This document shows, piece after piece, positions 32,701 through 43,745 of a DNA stretch of 64,000 nt; the stretch's first letter is position 1; every line of letters starts with the position of its first letter. The notes beneath the pieces are model-generated. The model ran no database searches and was not told the DNA's origin. It was given only the letters and a program-made list of their open reading frames with translations. The translations under genes and the position numbers were made by a program. Origin of the DNA: Neoarius graeffei (Eukaryota > Chordata > Actinopteri > Siluriformes > Ariidae); contig NC_083587.1 in NCBI RefSeq assembly GCF_027579695.1, forward strand, positions 45,745,232 through 45,809,231, given 5' to 3'.

Positions 32701-33159
32701 TAAAGTTTAGTGCTTTAAAAAAAAAACCTGATAAAATGGAAAGTGACTCCTAATGATTTTAACTTAACACACACATGTATACTAGAATGTTTAGGTGAAC
32801 AAAAGAGATTATAATAAGATATGGTATGAGGTAGCTGTATGGATCAGTTGGTTGAAAACTTCCATACAGGGATTTATAATTATAATCACTGTGCAGAAGA
32901 AAGTGCAGTAAAGATGTGGTTCTGCAGTAGGTATGTTACTAGCTGTAGTAGAATACTTATATTTATTCCAAGGTTAGTTCTGGTCCAGCTGTGTTTATAT
33001 TCAGTGTTACAGCACGCATGCTTGTGCGATACTATATTGCTTGAATAGGAAGCGCTGTTGTGATTGTGTGTAATGCTTTTAATAAAGATTATTTTACAAA
33101 ACATTTGCAAGACTAATTTCTATTCTTATATCTAAATATATATAATAAACATTTATTTA
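32701..33159. other. Unassigned stretch
   Basis: AT-rich, no supported feature. Confidence 0.3.
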
Positions 33160-33630
33160 ACCCACATTCACTGGATATGAGCAACTGCACGCTCTGATTG
33201 ATGACTACTAGGCTATCAGCTCATGTATCATGAGTAGAGGAAAAACAAAATGGCGGAGCATGTTGCTGAACCAACCGAGGACAAAATAAAAACTCTACAC
33301 AAAAACAAAACCCCAAAATATCCAAAAAAAAAGCAACAAAATATGGAATAAAAGTATTTGATGCTAAGAATGTATCTTTTTATTTTTCAAGAATTATTAC
33401 TATAGCATTTTTTACAAATTGTTACTGTCATTTCGCCGGTTTGTTTACATTCTAAGCGGAAATGATTTTGTCAGATGTTTTGTATACAATTTTTATTTAT
33501 CGAATTTGCAAAAAATAAAAATGCTGTTTCTCAAAGTCCAGTGAATGTGGATAGAATAAAAATTATTCTTCTCAATCTTATTGTATATGGCTTATAGCTC
33601 ATGTGCAACTCGATTTTGTAGAATAACTTA
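33160..33630 (-). repeat. Dispersed repeat R1, reverse copy
   Basis: The reverse complement of the unit found in cd79a introns 2 and 3: CACATTCACTGGATATGAGC at the left, AAAATGGCGGAGCATGTTGC, TTTGTTTACATTCTAAGCGG, and ACTCGATTTTGTAGAATAAC at the right. Confidence 0.7.
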
Positions 33631-33718
33631 GATAAATATTGTATATGTACATATATGCATGTAGTGTGTATATACACAGTGTGTATATATATATATATAT
33701 ATATACACACACATACAC

Positions 33719-34087
33719 ACGGTGTCTCAAAAAAATGTACTCACACTTTGAATGACGAGAAAACCTTTATTTATGAACATAGAGTGAAATGGAATAGCTT
33801 CGAATACAGAAGACAAATGTAATTGAAGAATCATGTTCGCAAATGTTCAAAGTGATGACCATTATTGTCCAGACAACGCTGATAACGCGCACCAAGGGAT
33901 TCGCAAACGTCACGAAACAGGTCATTAGGAATATCGCAACATTGTCTTCCAATTTCAATGCATCAATTGTTCTTGGTTTGGTGCGATAATTTCCTGCCAT
34001 GCTGTGATTAATTAATTACACCTGCAACACAAAAAAGGCAGCATGTTAGGGACAGTTAAAGTGTGAGTACATTTTTTTGAGACACCC

Positions 34088-34089
<2 letters not shown>
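33719..34089. mobile_element. Mariner/Tc1-superfamily MITE with transposase tail
   Basis: Inverted ends of about 30 nt (GGTGTCTCAAAAAAATGTAC and GTACATTTTTTTGAGACACC) lie within (TA)n/(TG)n DNA. On the minus strand the core reads, in a disrupted frame, ESLGARYQRCLDNNGHHFEHL, like the extreme C-terminus of mariner-type transposases. It is an internally deleted, non-autonomous copy. Confidence 0.7.
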
Positions 34090-34141
<52 letters not shown>

Positions 34142-34142
<1 letters not shown>

Positions 34143-34927
34143 TGAACAAAAATATAAACGCAGCACCTAAAGGTTTTATTTATTTTGTACATCCGATACT
34201 GATTTTTTTTTTCTGCCCACATCAAATGATAGTATAGCATACTAGTAAACATTTTTTGAAAAAAAAAATGTCCCTCTACTCAAGTTCTGAGCAGTGCCCA
34301 GACTTGAGATAATCCATGATCCAGTCAGGTGTGACCATTGCAGACAAAAATTTCACTGAGTAATGCATGTCATGACCATCCTTTATGTGGGGCCAATAAA
34401 AGGCCACCCTAAAATGACAAAAATGTTCAAATGTCAAGATGCCACAGATGACCAGAATCAACCGGGAACGAGCCATTGGCATGCTGCAGGCTGGAATGTC
34501 CATCAGAGCTGTAGGGCGTCAATTGGGGGTGCTATTCCACGATAGTCCGCCTCCGACGACGATTTCAGCAGCATGGCACCACAGACAACATGCCACATGC
34601 ACGCAGGCCACGTGTCACCACTCCAGCACAAGACCGGCATATCCGTCTGACCCACCTGCGTGATCGGTGCCGGACTGCAACACGGACCGCAGATGAGACC
34701 ATGGGGAGACACAATCGCAGGGTCAGCAGTCAAACTGTGAGAAACCGACTCAGAGAAGCTGGCCTCCATGCACGTAGACCTCATCGAGGATTGGACCTGA
34801 CTGCTGGGCGACGACGTTCTCGTCTGGACTGGGTTCGGGCACATAGAAAATAAAAATGAATATGAATTTCTATCTGAACATTTGTATTTCATAAAATATG
34901 GACCACTGCGTTTATATTTTTGTTCAG
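34142..34927 (+). mobile_element. Tc1-like element, catalytic half deleted
   Basis: The ends CTGAACAAAAATATAAACGC and GCGTTTATATTTTTGTTCAG are flanked by TA at 34140-34141 and 34928-34929. Frames from 34439 to 34850 still give RINRERAIGMLQAGMSIRAV and, after a frameshift, TADETMGRHNRRVSSQTVRN, which is the paired helix-turn-helix half of a Tc1-type transposase. The DDE half is missing. Confidence 0.85.
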
Positions 34928-34967
<40 letters not shown>

Positions 34968-34969
34968 TA

Positions 34970-36565
34970 GGTGCTGGTCATATAATTAGAATATCATGAA
35001 AAAGTGGATTTATTTCAGTAATTCCATTCAAAAAATGAAACTTGTATATTATATTCATTCATTACACACACACTGATATATTTCAAGTGTTTCTTTTAAT
35101 TTTGATGATTATAACTGACAACTAATTAAAACCCCAAATTCAGTATCTCAGAAAATTAGAATATTGTGAAAAGGTTCAATATCGAAGACACCTGGTGCCG
35201 CACTCTAATCAGCTAATTAACTCAAAACAACTCCAAAGGCCTTTAAATGGTCTCTCAGTCTTGTTCTGTAGGCGACACAATCATGGGGAAGACTGCTGGC
35301 TTGACAGTTGTCCAAAAGACGACCATTGACACCTTGCACAAGGAGGGCAAGACACAGAAGGTCATTGCTAAAGAGGCTGGCTGTTCACAGAGCTCTGCGT
35401 CCAAGCACATTAATAGAGAGGCGAAGGAAAGGAAAAGATGTGGTAGAAAAAAAAGTGTACAAGCAATAGGGATAACCGCACCCTGGAGAGGATTGTGAAA
35501 CAAAACCCATTCAAAAATGTGGGGGAGATTCACAAAGAGTGGACTGCAGCTGGAGTCAGTGCTTCAAGAACCACCACGCACAGACGTACGAGTATGCAAG
35601 ACATGGGTTTCAGCGGTCACATTCCTTGTGTCAAGCCACTCTTGTACAAGAGACCGCGTCAGAAGCGTCTCGCCTGGGCTAAAGACAAAAAGGACTGGAC
35701 TGCTGCTGAGTGGTCCAAAGTTATGTTCTCTGATGAAAGTAAATTTTTCATTTCCTTTGGAAATCAAGGTCCCGGAGTCTGGAGGAAGAGAGGAGGGGCA
35801 CAGAATCCACGTTGCTTGAGGTCCAGTGTAAAGTTTCCACAGTCAGTGATGGTTTGGGGTGCCATGTCATCTGCTGGTGTTGGTCCACTGTGTTTTCTGA
35901 GGTCCAAGGTCAACACAGCCGTTGACCAGGAAGTTTTAGAGAACTTCATGCTTCCTGCTGCTGACCAACTTTATGGAGATGCAGATTTCATTTTCCAACA
36001 GTACCAAAGCCACCAGTACCTGGTTTAAGGACCACGGTATCCCTGTTCTTACAGTAATTGACCAGCAAACTCGCCTGACCTTAACCCCATAGAAAATCTA
36101 TGGGGTATTGTGAAGAGGAAGATGCAACACACCAGACCCAACAATGCAGAAGAGCTGAAGGCCACTATCAGAGCAACCTGGGCTCTCATAACACCTGAGC
36201 AGTGCCACAGACTGATCGACTCCATGCCACGCCGCATTGCTGCAGTAATTCAGGCAAAAGGAGCCCCAACTAAGTATTGAGTGCTGTACATGCTCATACT
36301 TTTCATGTTCATACTTTTCAGTTGGCCGACATTTCTAAAAATCCTTTTTTTTTTTATTGGTCTTAAGTAATATTCTAATTTTCTGAAATACTGGATTTGG
36401 GATTTTCATTAGTTGTCAGTTATAATCATTCAAAATTAAAAGAAATAAACATTTGAGATATATCAGTCTGTGTGTAATGAATGAATATAATATACAAGTT
36501 TCACTTTTTGAATGGAATTACTGAAATAAATCAACTTTTTCATGATATTCTAATTACATGACCCA

Positions 36566-36570
<5 letters not shown>
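34970..36570 (+). mobile_element. Tc1-like element with ~200-bp inverted repeats
   Basis: The terminal repeats (34970-35170 and about 36350-36570) begin GGTGCTGGTCATATAATTAG. They are long enough to carry inner and outer binding sites, as in IR/DR-type Tc1 elements. TA precedes the left end. The right end abuts a TG tract, so the right TA is not clean. A full-length but broken transposase lies inside. Confidence 0.9.
35283..36280 (+). pseudogene. Tc1-like transposase, frameshifted
   Basis: ATG at 35283 opens MGKTAGLTVVQKTTIDTLHK (helix-turn-helix), a frame ending early after GRKK because an A run at 35450-35457 shifts it. The next frame (35495-36028) covers the second DNA-binding domain and catalytic core, with MFSDESKF (first Asp) and VMVWGAMS. 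The segment that should carry the second catalytic Asp (after FIFQQ, about 36000) is damaged. A further shift leads to LTLTP/IENLWG with the third acidic residue and a stop at 36280. The cut-and-paste enzyme cannot be made from this copy. Confidence 0.88.

Positions 36571-36647
<77 letters not shown>
36571..36647. repeat. (TG)n(TA)n microsatellite
   Basis: About 15 TG then about 24 TA units lie between the Tc1 element and the second MITE copy. Confidence 0.95.
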
Positions 36648-36650
<3 letters not shown>

Positions 36651-37203
36651 GGTACATCAGTTGCCCTCACTTTCATAAAATCTGATGCGTTTTTGTTTGG
36701 GTGTTCCTTTTCACCAATAAAGACATCCTGTAAAATTTTTTGACCATTCAAAAGTCTAATGGTGGCACCATGAGGTTCATTTTTTGCCAAAAAACACTTA
36801 TTTTATGTTTTCGCGTAAGGTTTGAATCACAATGTTGGACTCCATTTATTGATTTCTTGTGACCCAGAGATCATGTTTGCAAGGGATTGAGAAGCATTAA
36901 TGTGACTCATAATACATTTGTATTGTTTAAAAGTAGTTGAACAATGATTCAATGAACAGCTAAAACTCAAACTGTGCTTGATAATATACAGTTGTGTTCA
37001 AAATAAAATGTGAGTAAAGCTCAAAATCCTTATAATAGTTTTTATTTCCATGCATTGGGAACAATGCACATTATATTCTACATCAAAACATGAAGAAAAA
37101 TGTATCAATATTTTAATTACTTTACAGAAAATGAAGAAAAATGAACATTGGGCTGTTCAAAAAAATAGCAGTGTCTGCATTTTTCATTACAAACTCCAAA
37201 TAT

Positions 37204-38659
37204 TTACTGTATAAACTGAAAAAATCTTAAGGATTTAGTATTCCTGTGAATCACTAAACTAATATTTAGTTGTATAACCACGGTTTCTGAGAACTTCTGG
37301 CACCTGTGAACAGGTATTCCAGCCCAGGATGATTTGACAACATTCCACAATTCCTCTGCATTTCTTGGTTTTACCTCAGAAACAGCATTTTTGATGTCAC
37401 CCCACAAGTTTTCTATCGGATTAAGGTCCGGGGATTGGGCTGGCCACTCCATAACTTTCATTTTGTTGGTCTTGAGCCCTGATGCTGCTCGCTTACTGGT
37501 GTGTTTGGGGTCGTTGTCTTGTTGAAACACCCATTTCAAGGGCATTTCCTCTTCAGCATAAGGCAACATGACGACCTCAAGTATTTTGATATATGCAAAC
37601 TGATCCATGATCCCTGGTATGCGATAAATGGGCCCAACACCACAGTAAGAGAAACATTCCCATATCACGATGCTTGCACCACCATGCTTCACTGTCTTCA
37701 GAGTGTACTGTGGCTTGAATTCAGTGTTTGGGGGTCGTCTGAAAAACTGTCTGCGGCTCTTGGACCCAAAAAGAACAATTTTACTTTCATCAGTCCACAA
37801 AATGTTTTTCCATTTCTCTTTAGGCCAGTCGATGTGTTCTTTGGCAGATTGTATCCTCTTCAGCACGTCTTTTTTTTAACAGTGGAACTTTGCGGGAGCT
37901 TCTTGCCGATAGATTAGCTTCACACAGGCATCTTCTAAGGGCGGCACGGTGGTGTAGTGGTTAGCGCTGTCACCTCACAGCAAGAAGGTCCGGGTTCGAG
38001 CCCCGTGGCCGGCGAGGGCCTTTCTGTGCGGAGTTTGCATGGTCTCCCCGTGTCCGCGTGGGTTTCCTCCGGGTGCTCCGGTTTCCCCCACAGTCCAAAG
38101 ACATGCAGGTTAGGTTAACTGGTGACTCTAAATTGAGCGTAGGTGTGAATGTGAGTGTGAATGGTTGTCTGTGTCTATGTGTCAGCCCTGTGATGACCTG
38201 GCGACTTGTCCAGGGTGTACCCCGCCTTTCGCCTGTAGTCAGCTGGGATAGGCTCCAGCTTGCCTGCGACCCTGTCGAAGGATAAAGCGGCTACAGATAA
38301 TGAGATGAGATGAGGCATCTTCTAATTGTCACAGTACTCACAGGTAACTTCAGACCGTCTTTGATCACCCTGGAGCTGATCATTGGCTGAGTCTTTGCCA
38401 TTCTGGCTATTCTTCGATCCATTCGAATGGTAGTCTTCTGTTTTCTTCCACGTCTCTCTGGCTTTGCTGTCCATTTTAAAGCACTGGAGATCATTTTAGC
38501 CGAGCAGCCCATCATTTTCTGCACTTCTTTACAGTATACGTTTTCCTCTCCAATCAACGTTTTAATCAAAGCACGCTGTTCTTCTGAACAATGTCTGGAA
38601 TGACCCATGTTTCTCATGTTTTCAGAGAGAAATGAATGTACAACATGTGCTGGCTTCAT
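37204..38659 (-). pseudogene. Tc1-like transposase interrupted by a V-SINE
   Basis: The N-terminal part (38659 down to 38326) encodes [19 protein letters not shown] and ...[19 protein letters not shown], the bipartite helix-turn-helix DNA-binding region. The C-terminal part (from about 37905 to 37204) encodes [13 protein letters not shown] (first Asp), [13 protein letters not shown] (second Asp) and [13 protein letters not shown] (third acidic residue). All three catalytic residues are preserved, and each half has few disruptions. The SINE insertion between the halves is the main lesion, so the element was recently active relative to that event. Confidence 0.9.
37939..38313 (+). mobile_element. 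V-SINE inside the Tc1-like transposase
   Basis: Full-length V-SINE with a 12-bp duplication, GGCATCTTCTAA, at 37927-37938 and 38314-38325. It is the innermost of three nested insertions. Confidence 0.97.
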
Positions 38660-39284
38660 CCTTAAATTAGGGCCACCTGACTGACATCTGTTTTTTCACA
38701 GAATGAATGATCTCACTAATTAAACTCCACACTGCTATTATTTTGAACACGTCCCTTTCACTTAATTATTCGATTACACAGACTCAGGAGCATGCATATC
38801 ATGAATGTTGGGTCTGTTGGTTTTCTATGACTCTACTACACCTACTGGTAAATTATTTGCCATGTAGTAATATAATTTCCACCAAAAACAGTGATTGATC
38901 TGGTTAGTCGTGTTGGACTGCTATTATTTTGAACACAAGTATATTTAGAATATGTACTAAAAATGTGTATCTAAGATATTTGGTATACTCTATAAGGTGC
39001 CATAATGTTTCATGAAAAGTGATCGAAATTTTGTCATAAAATAGCAGCTTTTTCCATAACTTTGAGCTCCTGGTGCCACCATTAAACTTTTGAATTTTGT
39101 CAAAAATATTTCACCCAGTGTGTTTTCTTACCAAAAGGAACATAAAAACAAAAATGCATCATGATCGGAGGAACTTTTCATTTTTAGGGGGCAACTGATA
39201 CACCCTAGTGTATACACACACACTACATGCATACATATATGTATGTACATACACATGTACACAATATTTATATATAATAGTTAT

Positions 39285-39400
39285 TCTATGAAATCGGGTC
39301 GTACATGAGCTAAGCCATGTACAACGAGATTGAATGGAATGACTTTTATTATATTCACATTCACTGGATTTTGAGAGGGGTTTTTTTTTTTTTTTTTGCA
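39285..39400 (+). repeat. Dispersed repeat R1, truncated copy
   Basis: It starts GTTATTCTATGAAATCGGGT and ends within TTCACTGGATTTTGAGAGGG and a T run. Only the first quarter of the unit is present. Confidence 0.55.
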
Positions 39401-39498
39401 AATTCGCACAAATGAACTACTCACTTAACCAACAGAAATTTCAATCAATGCTACCACAGCAATACTGAGAAATAAATAATGTTCAAAATGAGTTCTCC

Positions 39499-39872
39499 GG
39501 GGCGGCACGGTGGTGTAGTGGTTAGCGCTGTCACCTCACAGCAAGAAGGTCCGGGTTCGAGCCCCGTGGCCGGCGAGGGCCTTTCTGTACGGAGTTTGCA
39601 TGTTCTCCCCGTGTCCGCGTGGGTTTCCTCCGGGTGCTCCGGTTTCCCCCACAGTCCAAAGACATGCAGGTTAGGTTAACTGGTGACTCTAAATTGACCG
39701 TAGGTGTGAATGTGAGTGTGAATGGTTGTCTGTGTCTATGTGTCAGCCCTGTGATGACCTGGCGACTTGTCCAGGGTGTACCCCGCCTTTCGCCCGTAGT
39801 CAGCTGGGATAGGCTCCAGCTTGCCTGCGACCCTGTAGAACAGGATAAAGCGGCTACAGATAATGAGATGAG
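39499..39872 (+). mobile_element. V-SINE, full length
   Basis: It is flanked by the 11-bp duplication ATGAGTTCTCC (39488-39498 and 39873-39883). Confidence 0.96.
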
Positions 39873-40239
39873 ATGAGTTCTCCACTGGTTCTCATTTTAT
39901 TTCAGCAATGAAGTCATACCGCTTATTACCGCTAGGTGGCAACAGACGCTTACTACCGCCCAAGAAGCTCAAGAAGAAAAATAAGCGCACACTTTTGATC
40001 CTAAGACAAATCTGTTTTGTCATAAACACACAAATTTGCATATGGCTCGAACATTTTTAACCAAAATAGCCTTCCTTATGTGCAAACACACACTGGGAGC
40101 TCCACTGCAGTTCCGCCTCAGAACCCATTTGTTTACGTCTCCTGTTTTTAGCGTCAGGCGTGTAACCATAGGCAACACAGTGACACCAGTGGGCGGTGCA
40201 TCGAAGGAAACGAAGAATATGATAGGTCCAATTGATCTC

Positions 40240-40342
40240 CGCTGCTCTGTGATTGGTTGTAATTGTGTACTTGTGTGCAGGACTTTATGACAGGTATGAG
40301 TGAGAAGGAACAGAGGAGGCGGTGATGATTCATTTCAGAAAG
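40240..40342 (+). promoter_or_regulatory. Candidate core promoter / 5' UTR with inverted CCAAT box
   Basis: GATTGGTTG (inverted CCAAT) at 40251-40259 lies about 90 bp before an ATG in a locally GC-richer stretch. No TATA box is present. This is the usual look of a fish housekeeping-type promoter. Confidence 0.35.
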
Positions 40343-40433
40343 ATGGCGGCGAGGAGGAAGGCTGGGCACAGCGGCGCTCAGGAGAAGGCAGCGAATGGAA
40401 AGCAGCTATCGAAACATAAAGACGGACCGATAG
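40343..40433 (+). CDS. First coding exon of an unrecognised gene
   Basis: The ATG in good context (AAAGATGGCGGC) opens MAARRKAGHSGAQEKAANGK and continues QLSKHKDGPI, ending in a consensus donor (ATAG/gtacgc) after 30 codons and one base (phase 1). The peptide is short, basic and low-complexity, as is common for N-termini of nuclear or ER-membrane proteins, but I do not recognise it. The exon has higher GC and CpG content than its surroundings and no repeat character. I found no matching acceptor exon downstream within the window, so the first intron is long or the later exons escaped me. Confidence 0.5.
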
Positions 40434-40956
40434 GTACGCTGTGTTTATTGTAACGCTTGGTGCTGCTGTAACATGTGGGGCATTGATTTAAAGCTGAAGT
40501 GCTCAGGAAGAGTGTCAGAGACTTCACCTCTCTCAGGGATCACAAATAATAAACTAAATTAATCTGCAGATTCAGACAGGCAGCGTTGTTCGATGTTCGG
40601 TTTGTATTCTATTAGAATAGACAGCGCAAATGCCTTTCCAGGAGGATGTGCCCTGGTGACGTATCAGTGACGTCGTCTAGCTAAACAGGAAGATGACAGA
40701 TTGGACAAAGCGTCGTTTTTATTGGCATTTTGAACCAGTGTGGGATTGAACCTCAGCAGTGCTGGCAGGCAGCAGCCCATGTGGTGATTAGTTACAGTTA
40801 GGAACTGAAGAAATATTCCACTCATCCAAAATGAAGTTGTGGTGACGTCATCTCTGTTGGGAAACACGCTGCGTTTGACGTCATTGAGACGTCATTTGCT
40901 CACACTGTGCATACATTGGTAAAATTATTATTTATTTGTAATTGGCATTCATGGTG
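40434..40956. other. Putative first intron, no repeat recognised
   Basis: Unique-looking sequence. No frame supported. Confidence 0.35.
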
Positions 40957-41300
40957 AAGAAAGAAAAGCACAAATTTACTCATCACACACTTGTGAAATT
41001 TCCTCTCTGCATTTAACCCATCTGAAGCAGTGAACACACACACACACACAGACACACCCAGAGCGGTGGGCAGCCATGCTAACAGCGCCTGGGGAGCAGT
41101 TGGGAGTTGGGTGCCTCGCTCAAGGACACCTCAGCTCAAGGCCGTCCCATATTAACCTAACCGCATGTCTTTGGACTGTGAGGGAAACCCATGCAGACAC
41201 GGGGAGAACATGCAAACTCCGCACAGAAAGGCCCTCGCCAGCCACTGGGTGCGAACCTGGAACCTTCTTGCTGTGAGGCGACCATGCTAACCATACGGCT
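40957..41300 (-). mobile_element. V-SINE, long-tail subfamily, degraded
   Basis: On the minus strand the tRNA head (from about 41300) and central block (GGAGTTTGCATGTTCTCC) are followed by a different tail: GAGGTGTCCTTGAGCGAGGC, ...CTCCCCAGGCGC, TTCACTGCTTCAGATGGG, and a CA run. The same tail occurs at 59850-60057. It is more diverged than the other copies. Confidence 0.8.
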
Positions 41301-41356
41301 GGTGGACAGCAAACTAAGAATTTCATTGTGCAAGTGGACATGTCCTTTCTGTACAT

Positions 41357-41721
41357 CTCATCTCATCATGCCGCTTTATCCTTCTACAGGGTCGCAGGCA
41401 AGCTGGAGCCTATCCCAGCTGACTACGGGCGAAAGGCGGGGTACACCCTGGACAAGTCGCCAGGTCATCGCAGGGCTGACACATAGACACAGACAACCAT
41501 TCACACTCACATTCACACCTACGGTCAATTTAGAGTCACCAGTTAACCTAACCTGCATGTCTTTGGACTGTGGGGGAAACCGGAGCACCCGGAGGAAACC
41601 CACGCGGACACGGGGAGAACATGCAAACTCCACACAGAAAGGCCCTTGCCGGCCACGGGGCTCGAACCCGGACCTTCTTGCTGTGAGGCGACAGTGCTAA
41701 CCACTACACCACCGTGCCGCC
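41357..41721 (-). mobile_element. V-SINE, full length
   Basis: It is flanked by CTTTCTGTACAT (41345-41356 and 41723-41734). It splits an older unit whose end, ATGACCAATAAACACTTTGA, resumes at 41735. Confidence 0.95.
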
Positions 41722-41850
41722 CCTTTCTGTACATATGACCAATAAACACTTTGAAATTGAAATGTCCTCACAACAGGCCTTTCAATTGCATAATTTGGGC
41801 TACACCCTGTATTTCTGAATTTGGACTGTTCTGTATGCACAAAGTCCTGG

Positions 41851-42455
41851 TAGATTAGATAGAACTTTATTGATCCTTTTGGGTGGGTTCCCTCAGGGAA
41901 AGTAAAATTCCAGCAGCATCATTACAGGATAAATCGAGAAGAAACTTCTAGATAAATTTAAATTAAGTATTTACATATCCAAATATAAAGAAGAATAAGA
42001 TATTGGGGGGGGGGAAGCCAGCAGGAGAGGTATTGCACATTTATATTACATGTTGTCCAGTATTGCTTATTGTCCGGCTAGGCTACTGCTCCTTCACTTC
42101 CTGTCCTCTGTCCTCCTGTTAGCTCTCTTCCCCCCCCCCTGAGAGAGGAGTTGTACAGTCTGATGGCGTGAGGGACAAAGGAGTTTTTAAGTCTGTTAGT
42201 CCTGCACTTGGGAAGGAGCATTCTGTCACTGAACAGGCTCCTCTGGTTGCTGATGGTGTGCAGAGGGTGACTGGCATCGTCCATGATGTTCTGTAGTTTG
42301 TCCATAGTCCTCTTCTCTGCCACCGTCACCAGAGAGTCCAGCTTCATGCCAACCACAGAGCCGGCCCGCCTGATCAGTTTGTCCAGCCTGGATGTGTCCT
42401 CCTTGGTTGTGCTCCCCTCCCCAGCACACCATGGTGTAAAACAGGACACTGGCAA
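41851..42455 (-). pseudogene. LINE 3' end, Rex1/CR1-type reverse transcriptase tail
   Basis: The minus-strand frame from 42455 encodes PWCAGEGSTTKEDTSRLDKL, then KRTMDKLQNIMDD and SHPLHTISNQRS, ending NSFVPHAIRLYN. This is the C-terminal region after the RT core in fish CR1/Rex1-like LINEs. The 3' end on the minus strand is GGATCAATAAAGTTCTATCTAATC, the AATAAAG-plus-tandem type of tail. It is 5'-truncated at about 42455. Confidence 0.75.
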
Positions 42456-42459
42456 CCTC

Positions 42460-43032
42460 TGTTTCCCCGGTGCTCTGTGTTGCTGCTTTTTTAGCTACAA
42501 AGTTATGAATAAATAAAGAAATCTAGTAATTATTTTACCTTTTATTGCAAAATGTCTACAGCATTAATTCCTTTTGATGTACATTACAAAAATAATTAGA
42601 ATACTTATATCCACGCTGTGGATATCAAAGAGACGAACCTGTAGCAGACCTGCGACACAAAAGGTTTTTCAGTCACATCACAAGAATCGGCAGCGCAATT
42701 CACAGTATGTAGTCGGGTAAAAGATCTTAGTTTAAATGAAAGGCCAGTGTCTAAGACTATCAACAAGAGGACCAAGCTCCAAGTCACTTATTCCACCCAC
42801 ACTTACACAACTGTGTGTATTTAAGATGCAAGCTGTATCTTAAATACACACAGTTGTGCCCTGAATAGCTCTTTTATTTGGTCTTTTACCTGATTTTAAT
42901 CATATGACAGTAGGTATCAGAGAGATATTGCAGTTGAGGTCAGTTAATGTGGGATATAGGGCTATTTTTAGGTTTTTAAATGGTACAGGAATTATTAGGA
43001 GAATTTAGCACAATAGGGTAGTAAACATTCTG
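42460..43032. other. Unassigned stretch with one hairpin
   Basis: No coding feature. The hairpin at 42806-42858 is listed separately. Confidence 0.35.
42806..42858. repeat. Perfect 22-bp inverted repeat
   Basis: Arms 42806-42827 and 42837-42858 (CACAACTGTGTGTATTTAAG... and its exact complement) surround a 9-nt loop. No nearby frame explains it. Confidence 0.9.
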
Positions 43033-43112
43033 GTTCACACTCCAGTCCAGAAGGTGGCGGTAATGCACCTAAAAGCTGTTTGCCAACCGCTATAAAAGAA
43101 GAAGAAAGATGA
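43033..43112. repeat. Short fish repeat fragment
   Basis: AGAAGGTGGCGGTAATGCAC ... GCCAACCGCTATAAAAGAAGA resembles a widespread teleost dispersed repeat. Only about 80 bp remain. Confidence 0.5.
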
Positions 43113-43504
43113 TTTACCTAATGTGGAAATCCTGCTCTGGTTATTGGTACACGAGTGTTGCTCCTCCACGAAATCATGTCGTGCCAATCGCCATTGATGG
43201 AGAATTCGTGCTCTGCACGAGGCTTACGGCTAGTTCGACGAACCCAGAATAACATGGGAATGGTGCGGATTTCACGTTAATTACGAGAAATACATGCTAA
43301 TTCTCGCTAATTGCAGTGTTTTAAAGAAGAAAGTCAAGACATTGGGTTTTATGCAGCCAAGTTTATTTAATCAGCATTTTTTTTTTTTTTTTTTTTGTTT
43401 GGTTGGTTTTTTTGAAACTTTTGGTAGCATATTTTGGGCATTTGACCTTAATTTGGGCGCCTACGATGTTATCCATCGCAGGTTTCACGTAATTGAAAGG
43501 CCTG

Positions 43505-43595
43505 CACAAAGGTAGTAAAATCTGACAATTTCAACATTGTGGGGACATTTGGATGGTCCCCATGAGGAAATTTGCGTGTGTGGGTGGGTGTGGTG

Positions 43596-43648
<53 letters not shown>

Positions 43649-43745
43649 ATACTACCGGGGACCAAATATCCTCACAAGGATAATAAAATCCGACAATTTC
43701 TACATTGTGGGGACATTTGGATGGTCCCCATGAGGAACTTGCTGT
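43505..43745. repeat. GGGGACATTTGGATGGTCC repeat, two units around a T-rich tract
   Basis: Units at 43510-43570 and 43653-43742 share ACAATTTC(A/T)ACATTGTGGG and GGACATTTGGATGGTCCCCA. Each unit is partly self-complementary (GGGGACCA ... TGGTCCCC). TG and T runs lie between them. Two more units are at 45705-45925. Confidence 0.8.

Larger units (their letters stand above)
36989..38939 (-). mobile_element. Tc1-like element nested in MITE M1
   Basis: The ends CAGTTGTGTTCAAAATAA and CTATTATTTTGAACACAAG are flanked by TA (36987-36988, 38940-38941). The transposase is on the minus strand in two pieces (37204-37905 and 38326-38659), separated by a V-SINE at 37939-38313. Confidence 0.92.
36650..39205. 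mobile_element. MITE M1, copy 2, split by a Tc1-like element
   Basis: The ends GGGTACATCAGTTGCC and GGCAACTGATACACCC are flanked by TA (36648-36649, 39206-39207). The two halves (36650-36986, 38942-39205) are collinear with copy 1 at 31974-32593. The break falls in the sequence GATAATATATTTAG that is intact in copy 1 near 32310. Confidence 0.9.

Noticed and set aside
34503-34964. 153-codon minus-strand frame
   Set aside because: It is antisense to the Tc1-like transposase remnant and begins in a microsatellite.
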